NCBI GenBank assembly: GCA_934630815.1
Contig: CAKTWI010000001.1
Span: 196,729 to 260,728 of the forward strand
DNA from: an uncultured Senegalimassilia sp.
Lineage (GTDB): Bacteria > Actinomycetota > Coriobacteriia > Coriobacteriales > Eggerthellaceae
Length of the DNA: 64,000 nt
Direction: 5' to 3'
Of the stretch, positions 54,537 to 63,383 are shown one piece after another. Below the pieces are notes generated by a model that worked only from the letters and a program-made list of their open reading frames with translations, was not told the origin of the DNA and ran no database searches. A program made the translations under genes and the position numbers. The first letter of the stretch is position 1; each line of letters begins with the position of its first letter.

Positions 54537-55463
54537 ATGCCAATCAGGATCCCCGACCAGCTGCCCGCGACCGAGCAGCTGGAAAGCGAGAACATCTTCG
54601 TCATGACCGAGCATCGAGCCATGCATCAGGACATCCGCCCGCTGCGCGTGCTGCTGCTCAACCTCATGCCGAAGAAGATCGAGACCGAAACGCAGATCAT
54701 GCGCAAGCTGTCCAACACCCCGCTGCAGATCGAGGTGGAGCTGCTGCACACCATCTCGCATGAGTCGCGCAACGTCTCCCAAGAGCACCTGAAGACGTTC
54801 TATCGCTCGTTCGACCAGGTCAAAGACAACCGCTACGACGGCATGATCATCACCGGCGCGCCCGTCGAGCTGCACGAGTTCGAGGACGTCGACTACTGGG
54901 ACGAGCTGTGCCGCATCATGAAGTGGTCCACCACCAACGTGCACTCCACGCTGCACATCTGCTGGGGCGCGCAGGCCGGCATCTTCTACCACTACGGCAT
55001 CCAGAAGCACGAGCTGCCGAAGAAGCTCTCCGGCGTGTTCAACCATGACGTGCTCAAACCCTCCAGCCCGCTGGTGCGCGGATTCGACGACCGCTTCTGG
55101 GCGCCGCATTCCCGCCACACCACCGTGTACGCCGAGGACATCGAGGCGGACCCGCGCCTGGAGATCGTCGCGCAGTCCGATGAGGCCGGCGTCTACATCG
55201 CCAAGAGCACCGACAGCCGCCACTTCTTCGTGTTCGGCCACCCCGAGTACGATACCGGCACGCTGCGCGCCGAGTACGAGCGCGACGTGAACAAGGGCAT
55301 GGACGTCCCCGTCCCGGCCCACTATTTCCCCAACGACGACCCCACGCAGGAGCCGGTCAGCACGTGGCGTGCGCACGCGCAGCTGCTGTACACGAACTGG
55401 CTGAACTACTACGTGTACCAGACCACGCCTTACGACCTGAGCGACTTGGGCGCCGGCGAATAG
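54537..55463 (+). CDS. metA: Homoserine O-acyltransferase MetA, probably acetyl-CoA-using
   Basis: The protein has 308 residues. The catalytic Cys142 lies in HICWGAQAG, and His and Glu of the active site are in FGHPEYD. The residue at position 111 is Glu (GAPVELHEF). In this family Glu111 is linked to acetyl-CoA use and Gly111 to succinyl-CoA, so the product is likely O-acetylhomoserine. This is the first committed step of methionine synthesis. GGAAAGGA precedes the start. A short gene of unknown function follows 9 nt later. Confidence 0.95.
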   Translation: MPIRIPDQLPATEQLESENIFVMTEHRAMHQDIRPLRVLLLNLMPKKIETETQIMRKLSNTPLQIEVELLHTISHESRNVSQEHLKTFYRSFDQVKDNRYDGMIITGAPVELHEFEDVDYWDELCRIMKWSTTNVHSTLHICWGAQAGIFYHYGIQKHELPKKLSGVFNHDVLKPSSPLVRGFDDRFWAPHSRHTTVYAEDIEADPRLEIVAQSDEAGVYIAKSTDSRHFFVFGHPEYDTGTLRAEYERDVNKGMDVPVPAHYFPNDDPTQEPVSTWRAHAQLLYTNWLNYYVYQTTPYDLSDLGAGE

Positions 55464-55472
55464 GGAAACGCC

Positions 55473-55715
55473 ATGCCGAAGCACTACACCATCAAACCGC
55501 AGGTCACTCCTTTGCCCGGCAAAGCCGGCAAGAGGCCGTCGGCTGGAGCGGGGCGACAGTCGGCGAAGGAGGGCGCAGTGCCCGGATCCGCATCGGAGCA
55601 GCCCGCGAACGACCCCTTCATCCGCGCCGAGAACGAGGACGACGACGGCTACGATCCCTACTCGGACCGCCCGCCCACACCCGAGCCCCTGTTCCAGGAA
55701 AACCCCTGGGATTAA
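55473..55715 (+). CDS. Small acidic protein of unknown function after metA
   Basis: The frame has 80 codons, 9 nt after metA, and ends before a strong terminator. The first half is basic and Pro/Gly-rich, the second very acidic (RAENEDDDGYDPYSDRPPTP), ending in QENPWD. It has low complexity and is probably disordered. The ribosome site is weak (GGGAAA). Codon use fits the neighbours. I do not recognise a family, and it may be a chance frame. Confidence 0.5.
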   Translation: MPKHYTIKPQVTPLPGKAGKRPSAGAGRQSAKEGAVPGSASEQPANDPFIRAENEDDDGYDPYSDRPPTPEPLFQENPWD

Positions 55716-55756
55716 GGGAGGCGCCTCGAAGGAAAATCCAACCGGCCAACAAATAG

Positions 55757-55799
55757 CGATGGGCCCGGAACGAATGATCGTTCCGGGCCCATCGATTTT
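55757..55799 (+). terminator. Terminator of the metA unit
   Basis: A perfect 17-bp stem (CGATGGGCCCGGAACGA / TCGTTCCGGGCCCATCG) with a 4-nt loop, then ATTTT. Confidence 0.9.
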
Positions 55800-56085
55800 C
55801 ACCAGAGGATCGGGAGGGACTATGCACCTCGGGAGGAACGCAGATCGGCTTCCCTCGCCCACCGAGAAACCGCCAGCCAACGCCCTCATTCATATCAGAG
55901 AGCACGCCATCCCATCGACCAAAACGGCATGCCGGCGCCTTACAGCAAGCGCAAGCCGTAATCACGGAATAAGGAGACGGGCGCCAGGAAAGCGCGTCAA
56001 ACCCAATCGCGGACCCACTTGCTCGCCGTGCCCGCAAAGCGGTCATGAACAGGATAAGCGAGAAGCCGCACGCCCCTCCTTGCCC

Positions 56086-56787
56086 CTACTTGTTCGCCGT
56101 GCCGACGAAGAGCGGCTGCTCGTTCCAGGTGAGGAATTCCTCGACCGTGAGGTCCTCGAAGCTGCGGATCGCGTGCTCGGCAGAAGCCTGCAGGGCATCC
56201 CACGCGCCGGCGTCATCGCTGTCGTATATGGCGAGCGTGCGGTAGCCGGCGCCGCCAAGCGTGCCGATGGCGTATGCAGAATCCTCAACGCCCCAGGTCA
56301 GCTGCTTGGACGTTCCCATAATCTCGCGGGCGCGGTCCCATACGTCGGGCTCGCGCTTCGTGGAATGCACGTCCTCGACCGACAGCACGCGCTCGAGATA
56401 CGGGGCGAACCCGCAGCGCTCGATGCCGGCCATCAGGTACGGCTTGGGGCTCGAAGAAGCCACCGTCAGGTGCGCACCCGCCTGGGCAAGCCCCTGCACG
56501 AACTCGAGCGCGCCGGGACGCGCCTCGGCGCGATGGCGGTAGAAGTCAAGCATGTACTCGTCGATCATGCCGACCACCTCGTGGTCGCTTTCGCCCAAGC
56601 CGAACTTCTCGTGGAAGAACACGCCGCACTCGGGAATGCTCATAGGCGCCAGCGCCGCCACGTCATCGGCGGTCAGCGTGCCTCCTGCACGCTCGGCCAG
56701 CTCGTTTTGCAGCCCGTGCCACACGCCCATCGAATCGAGCAGCGTGCCATCGCAGTCGAACACTACGCCGATCTTGCTTGCGTCCAT
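56086..56787 (-). CDS. HAD-superfamily phosphatase (phosphoglycolate phosphatase / beta-PGM-like)
   Basis: The protein has 233 residues. Motif I is VVFDCDGTLLDSMGVW, with the nucleophile Asp. Motif II is LTVASSSPKPY, motif III has the Lys in STKREPDVWDRA, and motif IV is the acidic pair in WGVEDSAYAIG. A helical cap lies between motifs I and II, as in subfamily I. The substrate cannot be read from the sequence. It is a single gene on the minus strand. Confidence 0.9.
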   Translation of the reverse strand: MDASKIGVVFDCDGTLLDSMGVWHGLQNELAERAGGTLTADDVAALAPMSIPECGVFFHEKFGLGESDHEVVGMIDEYMLDFYRHRAEARPGALEFVQGLAQAGAHLTVASSSPKPYLMAGIERCGFAPYLERVLSVEDVHSTKREPDVWDRAREIMGTSKQLTWGVEDSAYAIGTLGGAGYRTLAIYDSDDAGAWDALQASAEHAIRSFEDLTVEEFLTWNEQPLFVGTANK

Positions 56788-56871
56788 GACTCATCCTTCC
56801 CTTGCGTTTGCCTTTTCCCAAGCCTAGCAGGAAGCGCGCGCGCCCGCCAGAACTGCAGACCAACACCCGAA

Positions 56872-56916
56872 AACAGCAGCGGCGCCGAACGACCCATGGC
56901 CGTTCGGCGCCGCTAG
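56872..56916 (-). terminator. Terminator of pyrE
   Basis: A perfect 14-bp stem (AGCGGCGCCGAACG / CGTTCGGCGCCGCT) with a 9-nt loop is followed by GCTGTTTTC on the minus strand. Confidence 0.75.
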
Positions 56917-56959
56917 GCTTCGTTATTCGATTTATCCGAAGCGATCGGGCGTGCGTTGC

Positions 56960-57643
56960 CTATTCCTTGGCGCCGTACTGCTCGTAGTACTCGTCGATGG
57001 CGGCCTTGATGTCGTCGTTGATGACGACCTCGCCCTCGACCTCCTTGTTGTACAGGCACTCGACGACCTCGGCCATGCTGACGATGGACGCCACGGGGAA
57101 GCCGTACTTCTCCTGCACCTCTTTCTGAGCGGTGACCACACCGCCCTTGCCGACCTCCATGCGGTTCAGACTGACGATCAGGCCCTTTACCTCCACGTCG
57201 GCAGCGCCCTTGAGGATGGGATACGTCTCGTCGATGGACTTGCCGGAGGTGGTGACGTCCTCGACCATGATGACGCGATCGCCGTCGTGCAGGTCGGCGC
57301 CCAGCAGGTTGCCCTTGTCGGCACCGTGGTCCTTGACCTCCTTGCGGTTGCAGCAGTAGCGCACTTCCTTGCCGTAGAGCTCCTGCAGCGCGATGGCGGT
57401 GACCACGGCCAGCGGGATGCCCTTGTAGGCCGGGCCGAACACCACGTCAAAGTCCAGGCCGAAGTTGTCATGGATGGCCTGGGCGTAGTACTTGCCCAGA
57501 CGGTGCAGCTGCTCGCCCGTGACGTACGCGCCGGCGTTCATGAAGAACGGGGACTGGCGGCCGCTCTTCAGCGTGAAGCTGCCGAACTTCAACACGTGGC
57601 TCTCCACCATGAAGTGGATGAACTCTTCCTTATACTGCTCCAT
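56960..57643 (-). CDS. pyrE: Orotate phosphoribosyltransferase
   Basis: The protein has 227 residues. The PRPP-binding motif is VIMVEDVTTSGKSIDE and the substrate loop region is FGPAYKGIPLAVVTAIAL. The N-terminal FTLKSGRQSPFFMNAG fits PyrE. It converts orotate and PRPP to orotidine monophosphate in pyrimidine synthesis. It is not next to other pyr genes. The start lies about 20 nt from the preceding hom terminator, so a short leader or own promoter is expected. Confidence 0.95.
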   Translation of the reverse strand: MEQYKEEFIHFMVESHVLKFGSFTLKSGRQSPFFMNAGAYVTGEQLHRLGKYYAQAIHDNFGLDFDVVFGPAYKGIPLAVVTAIALQELYGKEVRYCCNRKEVKDHGADKGNLLGADLHDGDRVIMVEDVTTSGKSIDETYPILKGAADVEVKGLIVSLNRMEVGKGGVVTAQKEVQEKYGFPVASIVSMAEVVECLYNKEVEGEVVINDDIKAAIDEYYEQYGAKE

Positions 57644-57660
57644 GAAATCCCCTTTCGTAA

Positions 57661-57700
57661 AGAAACGGGGCGGGGAAACAACCCCTTCGCCCCGTTCAAC
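57661..57700 (-). terminator. Terminator of hom
   Basis: Stem AACGGGGCG with GGGG/CCCC extension pairs to CGCCCCGTT and ends in TCTTT on the minus strand, about 50 nt past the hom stop. Confidence 0.7.
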
Positions 57701-57747
57701 CGGCTTCCCTATAAAGTAGCAAAATATCTTCGATTACGCCAATCGAG

Positions 57748-59031
57748 CTAGTCTTCCACGCGGATGACGCTGGGCTCGGCGCGCAGGACGTCCTCGAGCC
57801 CGCCGATCTCCTCGAGCACGCGGCGCACGCTTGCCTCGCTGGCGGTGTGCGTGACGTAGCTGAGGTTCACCGTCTCATGCTGGGCGCTGCCGCGCTGCAC
57901 CACGCTGCGCACGCTTACGCCGTGCTTGGCGAACACGCCGGCCATGGCAGCCAGCACGCCGGAGCGGTCGGCCACGGAGAAGCGGATGTAGTACTTCGTG
58001 CTGAGCTGCTCCATGGGAACGATGGGCAAGTTGTCGGTGCAGGTGCAGCCGACCACCGGCGGGATGCCGAGCGTCATATGGCGCGCAACCTCCAGCACGT
58101 CGCCCATGACCGCCGCGGCGGCCGGGCCCGCGCCGGCGCCCTCGCCGAAGAACATGGTCTCGCCCACGGCGTCGCCCGTGACGTAGATTGCGTTGAACAC
58201 GCCGTTGACCTGGGCCATCTGATGGGCCTTCGGCAGCATGGTGGGATGCACGCGCACGTCGATGCCCTCGGGCGTGCGATGCGCCAGCGCCAGCAGCTTG
58301 ATGACGTAGCCCATGTCGTCAGCGGTATCCATGTCGAGCTGCGTGATGTTGCGGATGCCCTCGGTGTAGACGTCGTTGAGCTTCACGCGGCTGTTGAAGG
58401 CGATAGATGCCAGGATGGCGATCTTCGCGGCAGCGTCGAAGCCGTCGACGTCGGCGGTGGGGTCTGCCTCGGCGAAGCCCTTCGCCTGAGCCTCGGCCAG
58501 CGCATCCTCGTAGGACAGGCCGTCGTCGACCATGCGCGTGAGCATATAGTTGGTGGTGCCGTTCACGATGCCCATGACGGAGGTGATCTCGTTGCTGATG
58601 AGCGAATGCTTCAGCGGCTGGATGATGGGGATGCCGCCGCCGACGCTGGCCTCGAAGCCCACTTCCAGATTCTTCTCTCGGGCAAGGTCCATGACCTCGT
58701 CGCCGAAGGTGGCCATGAGCGCCTTGTTGGCGGTGACAACGTTCTTGCCGGCACGCAGGGCGCCGAGCACCACGTCGCGCGCGGCGGTGGTGCCGCCGAT
58801 CAGCTCGATGACGATATCGATCTCGGGGTCGTTGATGATGTCGTTGAAGTCCTCGGTGAACAGGTGCAGCACACCGCGCGCCTCGGCCTGCTCGGGATTG
58901 CGCGAGCACACGCGCACCACTTCCATGTCGACGCCCAGATGGCGCTTGAAATCCTCGCGATGGTTGCGCAGGATGTCCAAGCAGCCGCCGCCGACGGTGC
59001 CCGTTCCCACGAGTCCAAGTTTGATGGTCAT
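57748..59031 (-). CDS. hom: Homoserine dehydrogenase
   Basis: The protein has 427 residues from MTIKLGLVGTGTVGGG (AAAGGGGGAG upstream; the longer frame is rejected). The NAD(P)-binding GxGxxG is at 8-14. The catalytic region has VVTANKALMA, MGIVNGTTNYML and EAQAKGFAEADPTADVDGFD. The C-terminal ACT domain (IRFSVADRSGVLAAMAGVFAKHG) suggests feedback control by threonine. It reduces aspartate semialdehyde to homoserine, the substrate of MetA encoded 3 kb away. Confidence 0.97.
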   Translation of the reverse strand: MTIKLGLVGTGTVGGGCLDILRNHREDFKRHLGVDMEVVRVCSRNPEQAEARGVLHLFTEDFNDIINDPEIDIVIELIGGTTAARDVVLGALRAGKNVVTANKALMATFGDEVMDLAREKNLEVGFEASVGGGIPIIQPLKHSLISNEITSVMGIVNGTTNYMLTRMVDDGLSYEDALAEAQAKGFAEADPTADVDGFDAAAKIAILASIAFNSRVKLNDVYTEGIRNITQLDMDTADDMGYVIKLLALAHRTPEGIDVRVHPTMLPKAHQMAQVNGVFNAIYVTGDAVGETMFFGEGAGAGPAAAAVMGDVLEVARHMTLGIPPVVGCTCTDNLPIVPMEQLSTKYYIRFSVADRSGVLAAMAGVFAKHGVSVRSVVQRGSAQHETVNLSYVTHTASEASVRRVLEEIGGLEDVLRAEPSVIRVED

Positions 59032-59282
59032 GTCTCCCCCTTCGAAAGGTTGAAAAGCTGTGCCCGAAGCGCTGGGCGGGTTTGGGATGACTTTGTTGCG
59101 GAACAGAGGATACCGCAGGAACGCCGGCGCCGCGCGCCGATGCCGCCCACAGGCCCCCTGGAGCCGGCGAGACGACCGCCAAGCTCGCAAAACCCGCGAA
59201 AGCGCGGAATATCGGCGGGCGGTCGGACTTGCAGCAGCCGGGTCAACCCCGACGCTGCGCCAGCCCGACCGCCCGAATGCGG

Positions 59283-60638
59283 TTAGATGTCGCGGTGGTA
59301 CAAGTCGGCGTAGGTTTCGCGGCGGGTGACCACGCGGGCCTGGCCGTCCTTCACGAACACGATGCCGGGGCGCGGCTGGCCGTTGTAGTTGCTGGCCATG
59401 GTGTAACAGTACGCGCCGGTGCCGAACACCGCGATGACGTCGCCCAGCTCAGGCGTCTGCAGCGGCATGTCGATGACCACCGCGTCGCCGCTTTCGCAGT
59501 GCTTGCCGCACAGCGTGACGATCTCGGTGCGGGGCTGGCCGGCCTTGTTGGCGATGGTGGGTTCGTAGTCGGCGTGGTAGAGCGCCGTGCGGATGTTGTC
59601 GGACATGCCGCCGTCGATGGCCACGTACTTGCGGATGCCGGGCAGCGTCTTCAGGATGCCGACGGTGTACAGCGTGAGGCCCGGGGTTGCCACCAGGCTG
59701 CGGCCGGGCTCGACGGCCAGGCGCGGCAGCTTCACGCCCAGGCGCTCGCAGTTCTCGCGAACCGCATTGACGGTGCACTCGGCGAACTCGTCGATGGTGG
59801 AGGGCTTGTCATCGGCCTTGTAGGCGATGCCCAGGCCGCCGCCCATGTCCAGTTCCTCGACCTCGTAGCCGTAGGTTTCCTTCACGCGGGCGATAAACTC
59901 GACCATGACCTGCACGGCCTCGGCGAACGAATGGAGCGCGAAGATCTGCGAGCCGATGTGGCAGTGGAAGCCCGCCAGGCGCACGTTCGGAGCCTCAAGC
60001 GCGTCCTTGACGCACTTGAAGGCGAAGTCGTCGAGCATGGTGAAGCCGAACTTGCTGTCTTCGCAGCCCGTGCGGATGTACTCGTGCGTGTCTGCCTCGA
60101 CGCCGGGGGTGACGCGCATGTAGACGTCCTGCGTGACGCCCAGCTCGCCGGCGATCTTGCTGATGCGGCCCAGCTCGATGCGGCTGTCCACCACGATGCG
60201 GCCGACGCCAGCCGAAATAGCCTCGCGCAGCTCCTGCGGCGTTTTGTTATTGCCGTGCACGAAGACGCGCTCCATGGGGAAGCCCGCCTGCTGCGCGCAC
60301 CACAGCTCGCCGCCGCCGGACACGTCAAGGCACAGGCCCTCCTGCGCAACGATGCGCGCGGTTTCCTTGTTAAGGAACGCCTTGGAGGCGAAGATGACGT
60401 CGGAGTTCTCGTAGCGGCTGCGGAACGCCTTGAGGTAGGTTTCCATGCGATTGCGCATGTCGGCCTCGTCCATGACGTAGAGCGCAGTACCTTCCTTATG
60501 GGCAAGCTCCACCATATCGACGCCGCCGACGAACAGGTGGTCGTCGCGCACCTCGGCGGTCATGGGCAGCACGGCGCCCAGTTCCATGGTGGTGCGGTTA
60601 TCAGGTTGCTTGGTATGATCCGATGGTGCCAAAGACAT
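59283..60638 (-). CDS. lysA: Diaminopimelate decarboxylase
   Basis: The protein has 451 residues from MSLAPSDHTK; upstream frame residues are not family-like. The PLP lysine is in VIFASKAFLNKE. Other motifs are HGNNKTPQELREAI, HCHIGSQIF, DMGGGLGIAY, VEPGRSLVATPG and the active-site CESGD segment. It makes lysine from meso-diaminopimelate. It lies about 250 bp upstream of hom on the same strand, so aspartate-family genes cluster here. Confidence 0.96.
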   Translation of the reverse strand: MSLAPSDHTKQPDNRTTMELGAVLPMTAEVRDDHLFVGGVDMVELAHKEGTALYVMDEADMRNRMETYLKAFRSRYENSDVIFASKAFLNKETARIVAQEGLCLDVSGGGELWCAQQAGFPMERVFVHGNNKTPQELREAISAGVGRIVVDSRIELGRISKIAGELGVTQDVYMRVTPGVEADTHEYIRTGCEDSKFGFTMLDDFAFKCVKDALEAPNVRLAGFHCHIGSQIFALHSFAEAVQVMVEFIARVKETYGYEVEELDMGGGLGIAYKADDKPSTIDEFAECTVNAVRENCERLGVKLPRLAVEPGRSLVATPGLTLYTVGILKTLPGIRKYVAIDGGMSDNIRTALYHADYEPTIANKAGQPRTEIVTLCGKHCESGDAVVIDMPLQTPELGDVIAVFGTGAYCYTMASNYNGQPRPGIVFVKDGQARVVTRRETYADLYHRDI

Positions 60639-60810
60639 AGGCGCGCTCGCTTTCTCGCAGTTCCCGGTGTCAAGTTGCAATTGGCAAACTGACGCTGTTC
60701 TCAATCCGTTCCATAGTATCAGGCTCGGACGCACGGCACTGTGTCAACCTGGTAAATTCGCCTGCAAATAGTAACGGCTCGGCAACCCCGCCAAGCCGTC
60801 CCCTGGAACG

Positions 60811-60840
60811 AAAAAGCCCCCGCGTTCGCGAGGGCTTTGC
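60811..60840 (-). terminator. Terminator of the small membrane protein gene
   Basis: Stem AAAGCCCTCGC / GCGGGGGCTTT (one mismatch, 4-nt loop) ends in TTTTT on the minus strand, 30 nt past the stop at 60872. Confidence 0.85.
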
Positions 60841-60871
60841 ATATGAGATTGTGTTTGCCGCGCAGGTGCGT

Positions 60872-61144
60872 TTACTTGTGGGCAGCCATGTAGGCCAGGC
60901 CGGCGGCGATGACGAACAGCACCGCGAATTCGCCCAGCAGCGGAGCCACAGTGCTACCGAGCCATGCAAGGCTGATGGCCGGGGTCTGAGCTGCCACCAG
61001 GGTGAAACCCATCAGCGAAGCAGCAGCCGAAGAAGCGATGGCGCACACTGCGATCGCGATAGCCAGCAGGGCGACGAACCCGACGAGCATAGTAATCGGG
61101 GTATGGTTTCCTTGGATCTGTTTCACGTTCGTTGCTGCATTCAT
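60872..61144 (-). CDS. Small integral membrane protein, two helices
   Basis: The protein has 90 residues. Two long hydrophobic helices are visible: ITMLVGFVALLAIAIAVCAI and LGEFAVLFVIAAGLAYMAAH, joined by an Ala/Ser-rich segment. No known motif is present. A purine-rich site (AAAGGA) lies somewhat far from the ATG. The gene has its own terminator, supporting that it is real. Function is unknown. Confidence 0.7.
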   Translation of the reverse strand: MNAATNVKQIQGNHTPITMLVGFVALLAIAIAVCAIASSAAASLMGFTLVAAQTPAISLAWLGSTVAPLLGEFAVLFVIAAGLAYMAAHK

Positions 61145-61336
61145 TTTAACCCGTCATCCTTTCTCGCTCGCCTGAATCCGTTTCAGACTTTGGTCAACTT
61201 CACCGTTTGGCAACGTTGGAAATCTGTTCCTTGACAAGCTTGTTGCCTTCGGTGCGATTGCCAATCTATCAGGGCTGCGCCAGAAGTGAAGATGTCTTTT
61301 GTTTTCTTCACGATTCGGACACTTTTCGCCAACATT

Positions 61337-61352
61337 TTGTGCACCTGCACAA
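61337..61352. promoter_or_regulatory. Perfect palindrome TTGTGCACCTGCACAA
   Basis: Seven-bp arms with a 2-nt centre in the AT-rich gap. The form is that of a dimeric regulator's operator. The cognate protein is unknown. Confidence 0.45.
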
Positions 61353-61444
61353 AAATATGGTCAATGGAAATCCCCTTAACCGATAGGCTATGTGAATATA
61401 TGTTTCACCAGGTTATCAGTAGAAAACGGGTTTTTGTCCTGTCG

Positions 61445-61471
61445 AATCGGCCACTAAAATACTGGCCGATT
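61445..61471. promoter_or_regulatory. 9-9-9 inverted repeat upstream of the MoaE-like gene
   Basis: AATCGGCCA (61445-61453) and TGGCCGATT (61463-61471) are perfect arms around a 9-nt AT-rich spacer. It has the geometry of CIRCE but a different sequence. It may be an operator or a small hairpin; there is no T run for a terminator. Confidence 0.45.
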
Positions 61472-61667
61472 AATCTACGCCTCGTAAGAAAATTGTTCAA
61501 GACTATCTGTTTACTTTTACGTTTTAAAGAGCTTTTTGCAGTGTTCACAGAAGCCCCACCAGGCCTTTACGCGTGCGGTACAATTTGAGCCGCGAAAACA
61601 TGCTATCGCGGCGAATCCCGCCCGATCGGCACGGCGACAACCGTCAACTTCACGCAAGGAGGCCAAA

Positions 61668-62063
61668 ATGGCGAAACCCGAACCGTCCATGGACGAATGG
61701 CTCAAGGAAGCGAAACAGGACCCGAAGGCCGCGCAGTGCGGCATGTTCCTCACGCACAACGGCGTGGTGCGCATCACGCCCAAGGCGCAGGTGCGCGAAG
61801 GCGTCGAGGGGCTCGGCGACGTCGCCCAGGTCGACTTCAGCTACGACGCCGAAGGCCTTGAGCAGGCAGTCAAGGAGGCGCTCACGTGGCCGGGCGTCTA
61901 CTACGTGCGCGTGTGGCTCAACGAGGGCGTGCTGAACGTGGGCGATTCGCTCATGTACGTGCTCATCGGCGCCGACATCCGCCCGCGCTGCATCGACGCG
62001 CTGCAGAACCTGGTCGGCAAGATCAAGAACGAACTGGTGGTGGAGAAGGAGATCTACGCGTAA
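61668..62063 (+). CDS. MoaE-like molybdopterin synthase large-subunit family protein
   Basis: The protein has 131 residues from the ATG at 61668 (AAGGAGG 7 nt upstream). GMFLTHNGVVRITPK matches the MoaE strand GAVVxFxGxVR. YYVRVWLNEGVLNVGDSLMYVLIGADIR matches the MoaE core around the dimer interface. The usual C-terminal catalytic stretch PxWKKE is replaced by ELVVEKE, and the protein is shorter than typical MoaE (about 150). It may be a divergent MoaE in molybdenum cofactor synthesis or a relative with another role. No other moa gene is in the window. Confidence 0.72.
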   Translation: MAKPEPSMDEWLKEAKQDPKAAQCGMFLTHNGVVRITPKAQVREGVEGLGDVAQVDFSYDAEGLEQAVKEALTWPGVYYVRVWLNEGVLNVGDSLMYVLIGADIRPRCIDALQNLVGKIKNELVVEKEIYA

Positions 62064-62088
62064 GCGGGAGCATCCGGACGTAGATAAA

Positions 62089-62124
62089 AAGAAGCCCGTC
62101 GGCACAAGCCGACGGGCTTCTCTC
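62089..62124. terminator. Bidirectional terminator between MoaE-like gene and surface protein
   Basis: A perfect 14-bp stem (AGAAGCCCGTCGGC / GCCGACGGGCTTCT) with a 4-nt loop. AAAAA precedes it on the plus strand, which gives a T run on the minus strand. It serves both convergent genes. Confidence 0.8.
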
Positions 62125-62153
62125 GTTATCATGAAGTTAAAGAAGCGCCGCGC

Positions 62154-63383
62154 TTAGCGCTTGCTACGCCTCTTTGCCACGATGGCGATTCCCAGTGCGG
62201 AAGCACCCAGAGCCAGGGCCACAAGGGCGCTCGGGGTCTGATCGCCGGTCTCGGCCAGCTCGGTAGCTACTTGCTGCTCTTCGGGCTGAGGCTGGGGCTG
62301 AGGCTGGGGCTCGGGTTGAGGCGCGACCTTCACCTCATGCGTATTCGTGATGACGCCCTCGTTACCGACGGTAGCGTTGTCGGTAGTATAGCCATCGACG
62401 TCTGCCTGGGTGATCTTGTAGTCGACATCATAACGCTCGCCGTTGTCGTCATAGGCGTACTGGCGGACGCCGGTGTACGTGACGGTATACGTGTCGTCGC
62501 CATTGTCCACAACAGCGGGTAGCATATCAGAAGCGACACCATCAGCGGTCAGCGAGAGAAGCTTGGCGTAGTCCTCGGCGCTCGGGCGCAGACCGTCCTT
62601 GTCAGAGGAATCCTTCCAAGCGATCGTAGCGCTGACATCGGTATAGGCGGGGACGATGGTGAGCGTGGCGGGAACGATACGGATGTAGTTATAGCCGCAG
62701 ATGTCGTCGCCGACTACCATCTTGTAGATATAGCCGTCGCCCAGGTCGACGTCGCCAAGGCCCGTACGGGTTCCCGCGCTATTGCTCGTGTAAGCTTCCG
62801 GAAGCTGCTCCGGATCGGTCGTATAGGTGATCGCGTACTCGCCGGGCTGCTCGCCCGCCTTACGGCTGAGGCTAAAAGCCGAAAGATCAAGCAGAGTCGT
62901 GGGATCGCCGACGAACAAGCTCAAAGTGGCTCCCAAGGTCGGGTCGGCTTCGCCCTCGACCTTGGTGGCATTCAGCTCCTTGAACTCATACAGCGTCATG
63001 ATATTGTGACGCACAAAATAGGAGCCGTTCCCCGCGTAATTGCCTTTGAAGTCAATTCTCTCCCAAACAAAACCCGAGCTTACCAAGCTGTCATCGGTTG
63101 GAAGCCAGGTATCAATGTCGTCCGCGTTGCCACGGTCGCTTATAAAACCGAAGAATCGGGTGTAATCCGTTCCCTCCACAAGGTCTTTACCGCTTACGGA
63201 GTCCTTGACGGTCGACCTGAAGTGATGGGACTGGCCGTTGTACCATGCGCTCTGAGGACCGGAAACATCAGGCTTTCCGTAGCTTTCTGCCTCATCCGCC
63301 CATGCGCTTACCGGCATTGCAAGGCTAAGCGAAACCATTAGCGCCAACGCTACAATGCCCAGTGTTTTTCTGAATCTCTTCAT
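62154..63383 (-). CDS. Sortase-anchored surface protein with Cna-B domain
   Basis: The protein has 409 residues. A signal peptide (TLGIVALALMVSLSLAMPVSAWA) is followed by about 230 residues of strand-rich sequence without a recognised family. A Cna-B domain then begins at VSATIAWKDSSDKDGLRPSA and ends at VITNTHEV. A Pro-Gln repeat stalk (PQPEPQPQPQPQPEE) leads to a sortase-like motif LAETG, a membrane helix and KRRSKR. The motif is LAETG instead of LPxTG, like LSQTG in the large adhesin. AAGGGGG precedes the start. Confidence 0.88.
   Translation of the reverse strand: MKRFRKTLGIVALALMVSLSLAMPVSAWADEAESYGKPDVSGPQSAWYNGQSHHFRSTVKDSVSGKDLVEGTDYTRFFGFISDRGNADDIDTWLPTDDSLVSSGFVWERIDFKGNYAGNGSYFVRHNIMTLYEFKELNATKVEGEADPTLGATLSLFVGDPTTLLDLSAFSLSRKAGEQPGEYAITYTTDPEQLPEAYTSNSAGTRTGLGDVDLGDGYIYKMVVGDDICGYNYIRIVPATLTIVPAYTDVSATIAWKDSSDKDGLRPSAEDYAKLLSLTADGVASDMLPAVVDNGDDTYTVTYTGVRQYAYDDNGERYDVDYKITQADVDGYTTDNATVGNEGVITNTHEVKVAPQPEPQPQPQPQPEEQQVATELAETGDQTPSALVALALGASALGIAIVAKRRSKR

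Larger units (their letters stand above)
61145..61667. other. AT-rich intergenic region with palindromes
   Basis: About 520 bp, clearly richer in A and T than the rest of the window between about 61280 and 61550. It holds no credible gene. It contains two perfect palindromic motifs (61337-61352 and 61445-61471) and a TACAAT -10-like box at 61579-61584 before the MoaE-like gene. Confidence 0.6.
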
